Positions 1 through 8,823 of a DNA stretch of 64,000 nt are shown here, in pieces. The translations under genes and the position numbers were made by a program. The notes below the pieces were generated by a model that was given only the letters and a program-made list of their open reading frames with translations, had not been told where the DNA came from and ran no database searches. Source of the DNA: Desulfonatronospira thiodismutans ASO3-1 (GTDB lineage Bacteria > Desulfobacterota > Desulfovibrionia > Desulfovibrionales > Desulfonatronovibrionaceae); NCBI RefSeq assembly GCF_000174435.1, contig NZ_ACJN02000001.1:547658-611657 (forward strand), written 5' to 3'. The first letter of the stretch is position 1. Each line of letters opens with the position of its first letter.

Positions 1-1
1 G

Positions 2-112
2 GACAGTTTTTCAGACGCAGTGACCGGGTATTCCGGGACCCTGGATGAAAACGGCATACATGTAGATGGAGAACCGGTTCGCATGCATCCCGGGTCAGGC
101 GCAGAGGATTAA
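2..112 (+). CDS. C-terminal end of an unidentified protein (partial)
   Basis: An open frame enters from the left edge and stops at TAA 110-112, giving 36 residues with a plausible acidic, hydrophilic composition (ends in GSGAED). I do not recognise the family from so short a tail. It is followed by about 150 bases without a gene before rsmD. It could equally be a chance frame. Confidence 0.35.
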   Translation, partial: DSFSDAVTGYSGTLDENGIHVDGEPVRMHPGSGAED

Positions 113-264
113 GTGAGCCGACTTCGGACCGGGACATCTTTTATCCTCTGCATGAAGCCGGCTCCGGGCTGTAATTTTTTAACCCGCTCTGGCTGGCTGA
201 ATACAGGTTCATGTGCAGGACCTGAAGAGATGTTTCCGGACAGCAGGAGCAGGCATCCAAAGCA

Positions 265-828
265 ATGCGCATCATTTCTGGAACCTTGAAGGGAAGAGTT
301 TTGAAGACCGGGTCCGGTCCGGGCTACCGGCCAGCTACCGGCAAGGTACGCGAAGCGATTTTCTCCATGCTCCAGGGACAGATTGAAGACTGGTCCCGGG
401 TACAGGTGCTCGATCTTTTCGCCGGCAGTGGAGCCGTGGGCTTAGAAGCCCTGAGCAGGGGAGCATGCACGGCGGTGTTTGTGGAGAATGACGCCCGGGC
501 CGTTAAGATACTGCAGGAAAACCTGCAGAGACTTCAAATCCCAGTAAACCGGGCTAAACTGATAAAAAAAGACGCAGAGTCTTTTCTTGCCCGCAAGGCA
601 GAGCATGGATTTGAACTGGTGTTTGTGGATCCTCCCTACGGAAGGAATCTCTTAAACCAGGTGCTCCCTGGAATTATCAGCCAGGGCTGGCTTTTGCCCC
701 GGGGGGTCCTTTGCGCAGAAGTCGAATCCAGACTCCAGGTAACCCCGGAAACTTATCCGGGGCTGGACCTTATAAAAGACAAGCACTATGGGCAGACAAG
801 GATATTGATGTGGCAAAAGACAAGTTGA
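265..828 (+). CDS. rsmD: 16S rRNA (guanine(966)-N(2))-methyltransferase RsmD
   Basis: SAM-dependent methylation of a guanine in 16S rRNA during small-subunit assembly. The 187-residue protein has the usual RsmD length. It opens with the family's MRIISGTLKGR start, has the SAM-binding loop VLDLFAGSG at about residues 48-56 and the catalytic DPPY at about 122-125, typical of N2-guanine methyltransferases. An AGGAG at 245-249 lies rather far from the ATG but no nearer start fits. The downstream coaD starts inside its last codons, so the pair is probably co-translated; rsmD-coaD is a widely conserved pair. Confidence 0.93.
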   Translation: MRIISGTLKGRVLKTGSGPGYRPATGKVREAIFSMLQGQIEDWSRVQVLDLFAGSGAVGLEALSRGACTAVFVENDARAVKILQENLQRLQIPVNRAKLIKKDAESFLARKAEHGFELVFVDPPYGRNLLNQVLPGIISQGWLLPRGVLCAEVESRLQVTPETYPGLDLIKDKHYGQTRILMWQKTS

Positions 829-1307
829 CAGCGGTTTATCCCGGCACATTCGACCCCCTCACCAACGGTCATGTGAGCTTAGTCAAAAGAGGGCTGGACA
901 TATTCGATGAAATAGTGGTGGCGGTTGCACTGCACTCTCCCAAGAATCCACTCTTTTCTCTGCAGGAGCGGGTGGACATGGTCCAGAAAGCCTTTGAACC
1001 TTTTCCAGGGGTCGTAGGTGAGCCTTTTGAGGGGCTTTTAATAGACTATGTGCGCAGAAAAAATGCAAAGGCTATTTTGCGGGGGATGCGTGCAGTGGCC
1101 GATTTTGAATACGAATTCCAGATGGCTCTCATGAACAGGCGTCTGGACCGCGGTATCCAGACTATTTTTCTCATGACTGACTACAAATGGCTTTATATCA
1201 GCTCAACCCTTATCAAGGACGTGGCCAGGCTTGGAGGAGACATTACCGGCCTGGTTCCCGAAAATGTCCGGCTGGAACTGCTCAAAAAGTGCCGCAACAA
1301 CAGTTGA
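810..1307 (+). CDS. coaD: Phosphopantetheine adenylyltransferase CoaD
   Basis: Transfers AMP from ATP to 4'-phosphopantetheine, the penultimate step of coenzyme A synthesis. Residues 11-21 hold PGTFDPLTNGH, the nucleotidyltransferase (T/H)xGH signature; RGMR is at about 91-94 and ISSTLIK at about 130-136, all typical of CoaD. I place the start at GTG 810, giving 165 residues and the usual short run before the first strand; a TTG at 825 overlapping the rsmD stop is the alternative. The frame also extends upstream to an ATG at 711, but that would cover rsmD and add a non-homologous N-terminus. Confidence 0.92.
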   Translation: MAKDKLTAVYPGTFDPLTNGHVSLVKRGLDIFDEIVVAVALHSPKNPLFSLQERVDMVQKAFEPFPGVVGEPFEGLLIDYVRRKNAKAILRGMRAVADFEYEFQMALMNRRLDRGIQTIFLMTDYKWLYISSTLIKDVARLGGDITGLVPENVRLELLKKCRNNS

Positions 1308-1346
1308 TCCCAGCGATAAAATCTTTGCCGGCGTACCAGTAAATTC

Positions 1347-2288
1347 ATGAGCAAAGATAATGCAGACAGGCTTCCACGGATCATTTGCATTCTTGGCCCT
1401 ACAGGAAGCGGAAAAAACAGGCTGGCCCTGGAGCTGTCAGGTTTTTTTCCAGTACAGATAATAAACTTCGATTCCAGACAGGTTTACCAGGGGCTTCCCA
1501 TTATTACGGCTCAACCGGGTAAACACGAACTCGAGGTATGTGCGCATCACCTTTACGGTTTTCTCTCGCCGGACAAGAGCATAAGCGCAGGACGTTTTGT
1601 ACAGATGGCCAGGGAATGCATCCAGGGGGTCCGTCGGGAATCCGGCATCCCAGTACTTGTGGGAGGTACCGGGTTGTATCTCAGGTCACTGATACATGGA
1701 CTGGCCGAAATACCTCCCGTGGGAGATGACGTCCGAAGGGCTTTACAGCTGCGCTGCATGCATGAGGGACCGGAAATTCTGCACCGTGAGCTTCAGGAAA
1801 TTGACCCTGAGTATGCCGCCAGGATCAGTTGCAGGGACAGACAAAGGATTACCAGGGCGCTGGAAGTTTACCAGGACACCGGATTCAATATGACCGCCTG
1901 GCATAGAAGCCAGCCCAGCGGTCCTTTTTTCCGGGTGCTGAAACTTGGGGTTTATACACAATGGGAATATTTGGAACAGGGATTGCATAGAAGAATACAG
2001 GATATGCTCAGGGCCGGGGCTGTGGAAGAAGTGCAGGAAGTATGCAGAGTGTACGGTTTCAACCGGGACCTGCCGGCCATGACAGGGATCGGATGCAGGG
2101 AGGTGATGGACTTTCTTGCAGGAGATACGGATATGAAGAGCTGCATTCAGAGATGGTTCAAGAATACCAGGGACTATGCTAAAAGGCAGATGACCTGGTT
2201 CAGGAAGGAATCCGACGTACACTGGATCCAGGCGGGTGATTTTTCCGAAGCCAGGGGCATGGTTGAAAAATTTGTTGAGAGAAGTTGA
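1347..2288 (+). CDS. miaA: tRNA dimethylallyltransferase MiaA
   Basis: Adds a dimethylallyl group to A37 of tRNAs reading UNN codons. The P-loop GPTGSGK is at about residues 17-23, followed by FDSRQVYQG (about 40-48) and the RQRITRALEVY region that contacts the anticodon loop. At 313 residues it matches the family length. The start at 1347 lacks a strong ribosome-binding site but the N-terminus aligns well with the expected short lead into the P-loop. It lies 39 bases after coaD on the same strand and may be in the same transcript. Confidence 0.93.
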   Translation: MSKDNADRLPRIICILGPTGSGKNRLALELSGFFPVQIINFDSRQVYQGLPIITAQPGKHELEVCAHHLYGFLSPDKSISAGRFVQMARECIQGVRRESGIPVLVGGTGLYLRSLIHGLAEIPPVGDDVRRALQLRCMHEGPEILHRELQEIDPEYAARISCRDRQRITRALEVYQDTGFNMTAWHRSQPSGPFFRVLKLGVYTQWEYLEQGLHRRIQDMLRAGAVEEVQEVCRVYGFNRDLPAMTGIGCREVMDFLAGDTDMKSCIQRWFKNTRDYAKRQMTWFRKESDVHWIQAGDFSEARGMVEKFVERS

Positions 2289-2367
2289 ACACTGGAAAAC
2301 TATTACAGGTGTTGGTGTTGATAATTTTCGTCAGGCGTATTATTTTCATTACTGGAGCATGCAGAAT

Positions 2368-3216
2368 ATGAAATATTTACTGACGTTACTGATGGTGCTT
2401 TGCCTGGCGGCCGTAGCCGGGGCCGGAGAAAAAGACCAGGGGGAAAAAAGGGATTACGTCCGCCATATCGGCACCGGAAGTATGAACTGGACTGAAGGCC
2501 GGGTCCATTCAACGGGTTCTTCCAGGATGCAGGAAATGGAAGACAGGACAAAATCGGCCCGGGCGGCCGAGAGGAAGGCGTTGGTCAAGGCCAGAAAAAA
2601 ACTTCTTGAAAACCTGCAGCAAATCAATGTGGACTCTTCCATCACCGTCGAGGACCTTTCCCGGGAGAATCCAGAAACAGCCGGCCGGCTGCAGACCCTG
2701 GTGCATCATTCCAAGGTATGGGATACAGTGTATTACCATCACCCCGAGGGTGAAGTGGAAGTGCATGTCTTTCTGGATCTTCTGGATCAGGACGTGCAGC
2801 GCATGCTGCCGGGCAGGGTTTTCGCAGGTCCGCAGTGGAAAAGAAATGGTAATGTGGTTGTGGAACTCACCCCCTATTGCCCCTTGTATATAGATGCCAC
2901 CGGCCTGTCTGCCAGGCCGTCCCTTATCCCGGCAATACTGGATCGAGACGGCAATATACTCTACAGAGCATCGGTTCTCGGGGAAAGACCCGGGGCGGAC
3001 AGGGGCCATGTACGTTACATGCGTGTGGACAAGGATCAAAATATTACCAGGCTGTATGAGTCCGGACCTGACGGCTTCAAGATCGAGCCGGAGCGGACAA
3101 ATGGAAGGCATGACAGCGATTTTGTGCTTTCCTGGGAGGACACCCTGGAATTTCAGGATATCATGGACAGTATCCCCGAAGGCTGCCCGGTGATCATTAT
3201 GATGGGAGAAGAATAA
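2368..3216 (+). CDS. Exported protein, LPP20-like pattern, unknown function
   Basis: A 282-residue secreted protein. The start at 2368 gives a clean signal peptide (MKYLLTLLMVL..AVAGA) and has GGAG ten bases upstream; the frame is open further upstream into miaA but without a signal. After the signal, a stretch of about residues 35-120 has an Ala/Arg/Lys-rich helix and a short beta segment (GRVHSTGSS... SARAAERKALVKARKKLL), the arrangement seen in LPP20/FlgT-N type lipoproteins. The C-terminal half has no motif I know. It is followed immediately by another exported protein, so the two probably form one envelope-related unit. The family link is a pattern judgement only. Confidence 0.7.
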   Translation: MKYLLTLLMVLCLAAVAGAGEKDQGEKRDYVRHIGTGSMNWTEGRVHSTGSSRMQEMEDRTKSARAAERKALVKARKKLLENLQQINVDSSITVEDLSRENPETAGRLQTLVHHSKVWDTVYYHHPEGEVEVHVFLDLLDQDVQRMLPGRVFAGPQWKRNGNVVVELTPYCPLYIDATGLSARPSLIPAILDRDGNILYRASVLGERPGADRGHVRYMRVDKDQNITRLYESGPDGFKIEPERTNGRHDSDFVLSWEDTLEFQDIMDSIPEGCPVIIMMGEE

Positions 3217-3218
3217 CT

Positions 3219-4118
3219 TTGTCTATTTACAGGATATTATTGTTCAGTCTGGTGTTTTTTCTTCTGGGATTGTCTTCCGCCCAGGCCTGGCAGCAGGTCC
3301 AGGTGGATGTTGAGCTGGACGAGGACAAAAGCTTCCAGGAACTTCAGCAGCAGGGCTTGAGATCGGGCTACAGCCAGGCTGTAATCCGGGAATCCCAGCG
3401 TATAGTCCCGGGTGAACTGTCAGAAAAAAGAAAAGAAATGCTCGGGGAGCACCTGGACTGGAGAATTGACGACCTCATCCTTGGATACCGCATTTTTTCC
3501 AGGGAGGAGGTGGATGACCGCCTGCTGATGGATCTCGAGGTGAATGTCGACACCGCGGCCTTAAGGAGCATCCTGCAGAGAACGGGGGTTTATTACACAA
3601 GTACTGCGCCCTGGAAATACGATCTGAGTACGCGGGGGTCCGGACCCGGTGACTTCGGCATGCTGCAGCGCCTGCAGACAATAACCGGGGTGGAAGTAGA
3701 CAGCGATGCGCCCACCTCTGTTTCATTGACCCGCCGGCAGGATGGCAGCTGGAGCGGAGTCATAGACTATAAGGACATCACTCATGAGGTTACCGGAGGG
3801 AACCTTTACAGTGTATGGTCTGATTTATGGGCGTTCTTTTTTACCCGGCCGGAAGTAATGTCCGAAATGACCATGGATTTCACTTTGAAAACCACGGGCT
3901 GGGCCACAACCGATGCCATCATGCACTTCGACGAGATGATTCTTTCCTGGGATGAGAAAGTGGAAAAAGGAAGCATTCTGTATATTCATACCGATGTGCC
4001 ATCCTACAGGGCCGGTTGGACTCTGACCACCCTGAATCCGGATCTTCTGAAAAAACGTCTTGGAGAGTATCTTCCATCAAGAGGGGTATACCACACTATA
4101 GATGAAAACACACAATAA
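3219..4118 (+). CDS. Exported protein of unknown function
   Basis: A 299-residue protein starting at TTG 3219, two bases after the previous stop, with GGAGA ten bases upstream. The N-terminus is a signal peptide (residues 1-23, ending SSAQA). The mature part has alternating short strands and helices with no cysteine and no catalytic motif that I recognise. It is tightly spaced after the preceding exported protein and overlaps the pgsA-like gene by 17 bases, which points to one transcript. Function unknown; an envelope role is inference from the signal peptides and the lipid-synthesis neighbour. Confidence 0.72.
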   Translation: MSIYRILLFSLVFFLLGLSSAQAWQQVQVDVELDEDKSFQELQQQGLRSGYSQAVIRESQRIVPGELSEKRKEMLGEHLDWRIDDLILGYRIFSREEVDDRLLMDLEVNVDTAALRSILQRTGVYYTSTAPWKYDLSTRGSGPGDFGMLQRLQTITGVEVDSDAPTSVSLTRRQDGSWSGVIDYKDITHEVTGGNLYSVWSDLWAFFFTRPEVMSEMTMDFTLKTTGWATTDAIMHFDEMILSWDEKVEKGSILYIHTDVPSYRAGWTLTTLNPDLLKKRLGEYLPSRGVYHTIDENTQ

Positions 4119-4740
4119 GATCAGGTGTAGTTTACAGGAGCATAAAACAGATATCGGCTGCAATTCTTCCTGGACGGTTCCCAACGCCCTGACACTGGCA
4201 AGGTTCGCAATGGTGCCCGTATTTCTGGGCGCCTTTATCCATGAAGCTTATCTTCTGTCCCTGGCAGTATTCATCCTGGCCGGAATAACCGATGCTCTGG
4301 ACGGTTTTCTGGCGCGTACCCTGGAGCAGCGCTCAAGGCTGGGGGCTGTGATTGATCCAGTTGCGGACAAGCTTCTGGTGTTGACCGCGTTTCTGTGTCT
4401 GGGTCATGTAGGATGGATTCCCTGGTGGCTGATAGTGGTGGTTGTCCTGCGGGAAATCTTGATTGTATCCGGTTTTGCATTTTTTCGATTTACCGGAATG
4501 GATGTACGGGGAAAGATCGCCGCCACCCTGGACAGCAAGCTTAATACCCTGGGGCAGATCATGCTGGTGCTTTCGGTCATGTCCTCCATTGTATTTGAGG
4601 CGGCTGCCCTTGATCCTGTGTCGGGTATACTGATTTATGCTGTGGGCGGATTGACCCTGATTTCAGGTCTTCACTACCTGCTTCTGGGGCTCGGCCTGGT
4701 GTTTTTTTCTGGAAATGATGAGAAAAACACGGATATGTAA
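4102..4740 (+). CDS. pgsA: CDP-alcohol phosphatidyltransferase, PgsA-like
   Basis: Membrane enzyme expected to make phosphatidylglycerol phosphate from CDP-diacylglycerol and glycerol-3-phosphate. The full CDP-alcohol signature is present: D64xxD67G68xxAR71-72, G81, D85 and D89, followed by several hydrophobic helices. The 212-residue length suits the family; an N-terminal extension of about 20 residues precedes the VPNALTLAR motif that usually starts PgsA, so the true start could be later than 4102. PgsA rather than another CDP-alcohol transferase is chosen from the VPNALTLARF start and the conserved spacing. A cardiolipin synthase that could use its product is encoded at 40937-42367. Confidence 0.85.
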   Translation: MKTHNKIRCSLQEHKTDIGCNSSWTVPNALTLARFAMVPVFLGAFIHEAYLLSLAVFILAGITDALDGFLARTLEQRSRLGAVIDPVADKLLVLTAFLCLGHVGWIPWWLIVVVVLREILIVSGFAFFRFTGMDVRGKIAATLDSKLNTLGQIMLVLSVMSSIVFEAAALDPVSGILIYAVGGLTLISGLHYLLLGLGLVFFSGNDEKNTDM

Positions 4741-4780
4741 AAGGGTCCAGTCCAGCAAAGGTGTTCAGGCAGGGCCTGTA

Positions 4781-5014
4781 TTACTCTTTTTTCTGCTCTT
4801 CTTCCTTTTCCTGGCCTTCTTTATCCTTTTTCTGTTCTTTGTCCTTCTCCTCGGAAGGGGTAACATCTATTTCTTCAGGCTCTGTTGTTGCTTTCTTGAA
4901 ATTCTTGATGGCCTTGCCCATTCCGGCCCCTATTTCCGGCAGCTTGTTGGCTCCGAATATGACCAGGACAATGACCAGAATAATTATCAGTTCTGTCATG
5001 CCGATTCCAAACAT
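4781..5014 (-). CDS. tatA: Sec-independent protein translocase TatA
   Basis: Pore-forming subunit of the twin-arginine translocation system in the inner membrane. The 77-residue protein has the single N-terminal membrane helix (about residues 7-22), then the hallmark [17 protein letters not shown] amphipathic helix, then a strongly charged Glu/Lys-rich tail. A GGGAGG ribosome-binding site sits just before the ATG on the reverse strand. It converges on pgsA with 40 bases between, and tatC is not in the window. Confidence 0.95.
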   Translation of the reverse strand: MFGIGMTELIIILVIVLVIFGANKLPEIGAGMGKAIKNFKKATTEPEEIDVTPSEEKDKEQKKDKEGQEKEEEQKKE

Positions 5015-5303
5015 ATACGTTCCCTCCCAGTTTTTGGCTTGCCCATGATCTATACACCCAGGCTACAGGACGGTCAAGGCGCAACTCGGTGCTCTCGCAA
5101 AAAGATTTTGCATGTTTACCCGAAAGCATGATTGAAGCAGGGTAAATCCGACCAGGCAGGGCTGATAAATCATGGTTGAAGTTTTGAGCCGGTACAGATA
5201 GAAAAATCTGTTTAAAGGAAACATCGACTGTTTACACAGGATAGATTGAAAGATACCGGGGCGGGGAACCTGCCCCAAAACTCTTGAGCACAGGAGCACC
5301 AGC
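5015..5303. other. Divergent intergenic region between tatA and the rhodanese fusion gene
   Basis: About 290 bases with no credible gene. It must carry the tatA promoter (reverse) and that of the gene at 5304 (forward, with AGGAGCACCAGC before the ATG). I see no strong inverted repeat or riboswitch-like structure. Confidence 0.5.
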
Positions 5304-6920
5304 ATGGAAAGAGTGCTTGTAACAGGTTATGGATACCCGGCCTACAAGGCGGCTCAATTGGTCAAAAAACTGAAGCCGGAAGTGGATCTTTTATGGATAA
5401 CCGAGTACAGCGAGGAAAAGTATCCCCTGGAAATGGTGGAACTTTTACTGGGACTGGGCGAGAGCCCGGCTGACTGGTCCAGAATCAGGGCCAGGGTCAA
5501 GACCGATTTTGAAAAAAATACACGCATGCCGGTTATCGCACCTGTAAGAGTCAAAAAGATCCGTTTCGACCTTCAGGCCAGGGAGGTATCCTTTCTGTCC
5601 AATACGGGCAATATGAACTATTTTTTTGACCAGGCATTTATTTTTCCCGAACCCGCCTTCCAGGCACCCCGATTCGCACCTTCGGGGGGGCTTTTATGGC
5701 CGCAGAGTTCCTGTGTTGAGCACGTGGTGAACAACTGGGGCCACCTGGAGGCCATACAGGTGGTGGGAAACGATATGAGTGCCGTCCAGGCCCTGGCCTG
5801 CGGCGAAAAAAGCTTTGAGTGGGTCAGATCGCAAAACTTCTTTTCCAGGCAGGTGCAGTTTTTTGTGGATGAATATCTTAAGTCCAGGGGCGGCAGCATT
5901 TCAATATGTTCTGACCTGGATAGAGAATCTCCTGAAACTGAACATGAAGAAACCGGCAGAACTGTGGTTTACTGCTCCAGGCCGGTACTTGACTTAGAGA
6001 GACTGAAAGCAATGGGCATTGATTCCCCTGTGGAATACCTGCAGGATTCAGGGGTGTACATCCAGGATAATATCTGCATAGCAGCCCCTTATGCCGCCCG
6101 GGATTATCCCCGGCACCCCACATCTATGGAATACAGCCTTCAAACAGGCCTTTTTGCAGTACAAAGTCTTTTGGGGGACGATCCCCCACGGCCTCCCCAG
6201 AAAAACACCCGGTCCTGGAACATGGCCGGACTGCATGCTGGAAGCGCCGGGTTAAACCCGCAGCAGGCCCTGGAAAAGGGGTTCAGCCCGGAATGGGCCA
6301 TAGTAAGCGGTGCTGACCATCCTTTGAAAGAGGCCGGGCATGTCCTGCATCTGACTGTGGACAAGGATTCCCGCCGGATCCTGGGCGCTGAGTGTGCAGG
6401 AAGAGAGGCTGCCGCCTGGGTGGATATGGTCGGTCACCTGGTGCAGGAAAATGCGGTGCTTGAAGACCTGGTGAAGCAGGAAATGGTTTCCTTCGGGTTC
6501 GGCCTGCATCCCCTGAAGAAATGCGCCCGTATCCTGGAAAACAAACTTGGTTCCAGAATACTGGGCATCAACCCCACTGAGCTTGAAGAGTCCTATAACC
6601 AAGGGGCCGAGTTTTTTCTGCTGGATGTCCGCAGTCCTGAAGAATACCAGCGCATCAGGATTTCCGGGGCTGAAAATATCCCCTTGCCGGAACTGAAGAA
6701 AAAGGCCGTCCAGATACCCAGGTTTGTCCCCCTGGTTCTTTATTCCAGGTGTTCAGGCAGGGCTTACCAGGGTGCAAGACTGTTACAGTCCATGGGCGCC
6801 AAGCAGTTATACGTCCTGGACGGCGGAATGGAACTGTGGCCGCTGGCAAATGAGACCGAGCAGGAGGCCGGTTCCGGACCGATTGTCGTGCCGTCCGGCT
6901 GCAGCATATCCTGCTGCTGA
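5304..6920 (+). CDS. Disulfide-reductase-like protein with C-terminal rhodanese domain
   Basis: A 538-residue protein resembling a fusion of a pyridine-nucleotide disulfide oxidoreductase scaffold with a rhodanese domain. Residues of about 290-430 resemble the dimerisation domain of NAD(P)H CoA-disulfide reductases (HAGSAGLNP, ILGAECAGREAAAWVDM, FGFGLHPLKK). The N-terminal part has only a degenerate Rossmann loop (VLVTGYGYPAYKAA), so FAD or NAD binding is doubtful. The rhodanese domain occupies about 440-515, with active-site-like YSRCSGRAYQG (Cys about 483). The protein ends in GCSISCC, an unusual Cys cluster. A sulfur-transfer or polysulfide role is inference. The next gene, 20 bases on, encodes a small Cys-rich protein. 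Confidence 0.75.
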   Translation: MERVLVTGYGYPAYKAAQLVKKLKPEVDLLWITEYSEEKYPLEMVELLLGLGESPADWSRIRARVKTDFEKNTRMPVIAPVRVKKIRFDLQAREVSFLSNTGNMNYFFDQAFIFPEPAFQAPRFAPSGGLLWPQSSCVEHVVNNWGHLEAIQVVGNDMSAVQALACGEKSFEWVRSQNFFSRQVQFFVDEYLKSRGGSISICSDLDRESPETEHEETGRTVVYCSRPVLDLERLKAMGIDSPVEYLQDSGVYIQDNICIAAPYAARDYPRHPTSMEYSLQTGLFAVQSLLGDDPPRPPQKNTRSWNMAGLHAGSAGLNPQQALEKGFSPEWAIVSGADHPLKEAGHVLHLTVDKDSRRILGAECAGREAAAWVDMVGHLVQENAVLEDLVKQEMVSFGFGLHPLKKCARILENKLGSRILGINPTELEESYNQGAEFFLLDVRSPEEYQRIRISGAENIPLPELKKKAVQIPRFVPLVLYSRCSGRAYQGARLLQSMGAKQLYVLDGGMELWPLANETEQEAGSGPIVVPSGCSISCC

Positions 6921-6940
6921 AGACATGGCTGAATCAATAA

Positions 6941-7321
6941 ATGGGCAAAGTGACCAGTCTACCCGGGCGAAACTGTGTCTACTACAGTTTCGGCCGCTGC
7001 AAATACGAGGAATATCTAAACCCCGGATACCAGTCTTCATGGCAATGCAGGGTGCTGGCTTTCCTGGAAAAGGATTATGACGGCCTTATCAGCAAGGCTG
7101 ATGCCTTTGACCTGAGCTTTGATCAGGTGGAAAAGATCTGGGAAAAAAGATTTGCCGGCATCGGATCCTGGGCGGATTTATGCGGATCATACCTGCCTGC
7201 CGGCTCTGAAGATGATCGCTGCGCCTGTCTGTTCGGCAACGCCTGTGTCCTTATGATGCCGGAATGTACCGGGGTATGCAGACTGTACAGGCCGCGTGTG
7301 CAAAAAGATATTGAGAGTTGA
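6941..7321 (+). CDS. Small cysteine-rich protein, unknown function
   Basis: A 126-residue protein with about ten cysteines, in pairs such as C-x-C (RCAC) and spaced singles towards the C-terminus, suggesting a metal site or disulfides. There is no signal peptide. The start ATG at 6941 follows the rhodanese fusion by 20 bases, so co-expression is likely. I do not recognise the family. A partner in thiol or sulfur chemistry is inference from position and composition only. Confidence 0.65.
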   Translation: MGKVTSLPGRNCVYYSFGRCKYEEYLNPGYQSSWQCRVLAFLEKDYDGLISKADAFDLSFDQVEKIWEKRFAGIGSWADLCGSYLPAGSEDDRCACLFGNACVLMMPECTGVCRLYRPRVQKDIES

Positions 7322-7402
7322 GAATCTTTTGCCTATAACGATATCAGGCGTTCAGGCCGGGCAGGAAATTCAATACATTTTTTTAAGCCACCAGGAGCAC
7401 AA

Positions 7403-8215
7403 ATGGCAGGCCCGCCAAAGATAATTCATTTCCCTTACATGCATGAAGAACTGGTTTCACCGGGGCTTAGGCCCATGGGCCTTTTCCTGAATCCGGGGAT
7501 AAAAGATCCCCTGGATATCTTTTTTACTCCCCAGGGCCTTGTTCTGGATAAAGGACTTTCTGAGTACTTCCTGGAACAGTGCCGGCAGTTCGGAGAGCAG
7601 TTCAAAAAGACCTCGGACATGACCCACTTGGGCATGGCGCAGATGGAGGACTTTTATACCGGCAGCACCCAGTCCATTCAATACGAGCTTTCCACCTACG
7701 GCAAAAGTGACGAGGCAAAAGAAGACCATAAGGAAGACCTCCTCCAGGCCCAGCAGTACTTGCTTCTCAATTTCGCCCTTGAAGAGAGGCTGCTGGAACT
7801 CGGCAGAATTGATGCCGACCTGAGCCTCTCCTGGAGCAGCTTTGACGAATCCCTGGGGATAGATGATGAGGAGGAGCACTTCCAGAACATCGCCAGGCAG
7901 TCCATCAGCCCCCAGATAAGCACTGATCACTGGCAGAAACTCTTGAAAGCCTATACCGCTTTCCTGCCTCCACAAGGGATTTTGCTGGTACACGAGGAAT
8001 CAGTTAGCCAGGAACTGCAGGAGTATGGGATTGCCTGGGAAAGACATGATCCGGACCACTTTTTTCCGGGTCTTGCTGACAGGAAGGGGTTGGACTTTTT
8101 TTGCGCCACGTTGAATCTTGATAAAATCGACAAAAAAAAGCAGACTTTTGCCCGGGAGGTGAAGCTGCTCAGGGCGGTGAGCTCAACCAACAGCCTTCAA
8201 CAGACAAAGGAGTAA
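7403..8215 (+). CDS. Conserved-looking hypothetical protein
   Basis: A 270-residue soluble protein with no signal peptide, membrane helix or motif I recognise. The sequence is acidic and helical in the middle (about residues 70-150), ending in a Lys-rich stretch. AGGAGC precedes the ATG. It is separated by only two bases from the XRE-cupin regulator gene downstream, whose ribosome-binding site lies in its last codons, so the two are almost certainly co-transcribed. Function unknown. Confidence 0.7.
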   Translation: MAGPPKIIHFPYMHEELVSPGLRPMGLFLNPGIKDPLDIFFTPQGLVLDKGLSEYFLEQCRQFGEQFKKTSDMTHLGMAQMEDFYTGSTQSIQYELSTYGKSDEAKEDHKEDLLQAQQYLLLNFALEERLLELGRIDADLSLSWSSFDESLGIDDEEEHFQNIARQSISPQISTDHWQKLLKAYTAFLPPQGILLVHEESVSQELQEYGIAWERHDPDHFFPGLADRKGLDFFCATLNLDKIDKKKQTFAREVKLLRAVSSTNSLQQTKE

Positions 8216-8217
8216 GG

Positions 8218-8787
8218 ATGAGTCAGGCTAGCATCGGTAAAAAGATCAAGAAGCACAGGGATATGGAAGAGATCAGCCTGGAAGAGCTGTCCAGGCGCAG
8301 CGGCCTGGATACCGATTTTATCCGTTCAGTTGAAGAGGATGATATATACCCTTCACTGGGCCCGCTTCTAAAAATCGCCAGGGGCCTGGGGGTCAGACTG
8401 GGCACATTTCTGGACGATACCGTGGTCCAGGATCCCCTTATTGTCAGGGAAAAGGACAGGCAGGAAGAGCTGACAATGCTCAAGGGGAAGGAAAAGCCCG
8501 CAGCCCTGCGCTTTTATTCCCTGGGAAAAGGCAAAAGCGACCGCAAAATGGAGCCTTTCTTCATTGAAGTGTTTCCGGAGCCGCCCCAGGACAAAAAGCT
8601 GTCATCTCATGAAGGAGAAGAGTTCATCATAGTGGTTGCCGGAGAGATAGAGCTGGTTTATGGTCATGAAACCCATGTCTTAAAAGCTGGAGACAGCGTC
8701 TACTACAATTCCATAGTGCCTCATAACGTATCAGCCAGAGGCGAGGGTCCGGCCAGAATTTACGCCGTACTCTATTTTCCGGAATAG
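8218..8787 (+). CDS. XRE-family transcriptional regulator with cupin domain
   Basis: A 189-residue regulator with a helix-turn-helix XRE domain at about residues 8-62 (SLEELSRRSGL...) and a C-terminal cupin fold at about 105-188 (HEGEEFIIVVAGEIEL, LKAGDSVYYNSIVPHNV), the usual layout of small-molecule-responsive XRE-cupin regulators. AAGGATG provides initiation just after the previous stop. It lies 36 bases upstream of an acyl-CoA ligase gene and plausibly controls it; the ligand is unknown. Confidence 0.88.
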   Translation: MSQASIGKKIKKHRDMEEISLEELSRRSGLDTDFIRSVEEDDIYPSLGPLLKIARGLGVRLGTFLDDTVVQDPLIVREKDRQEELTMLKGKEKPAALRFYSLGKGKSDRKMEPFFIEVFPEPPQDKKLSSHEGEEFIIVVAGEIELVYGHETHVLKAGDSVYYNSIVPHNVSARGEGPARIYAVLYFPE

Positions 8788-8823
8788 GACCGGGCGGCAC
8801 CGGCATTACGCGGAGAACAATTT

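Noticed and set aside
711-809. Upstream extension of coaD
   Set aside because: Would overlap rsmD by 118 bases and adds residues with no CoaD homology; GTG 810 fits better.
6918-6920. Terminal UGA after GCSISCC as a possible selenocysteine
   Set aside because: Read-through would add only three residues before the next stop and no SECIS-like hairpin follows at the right distance.
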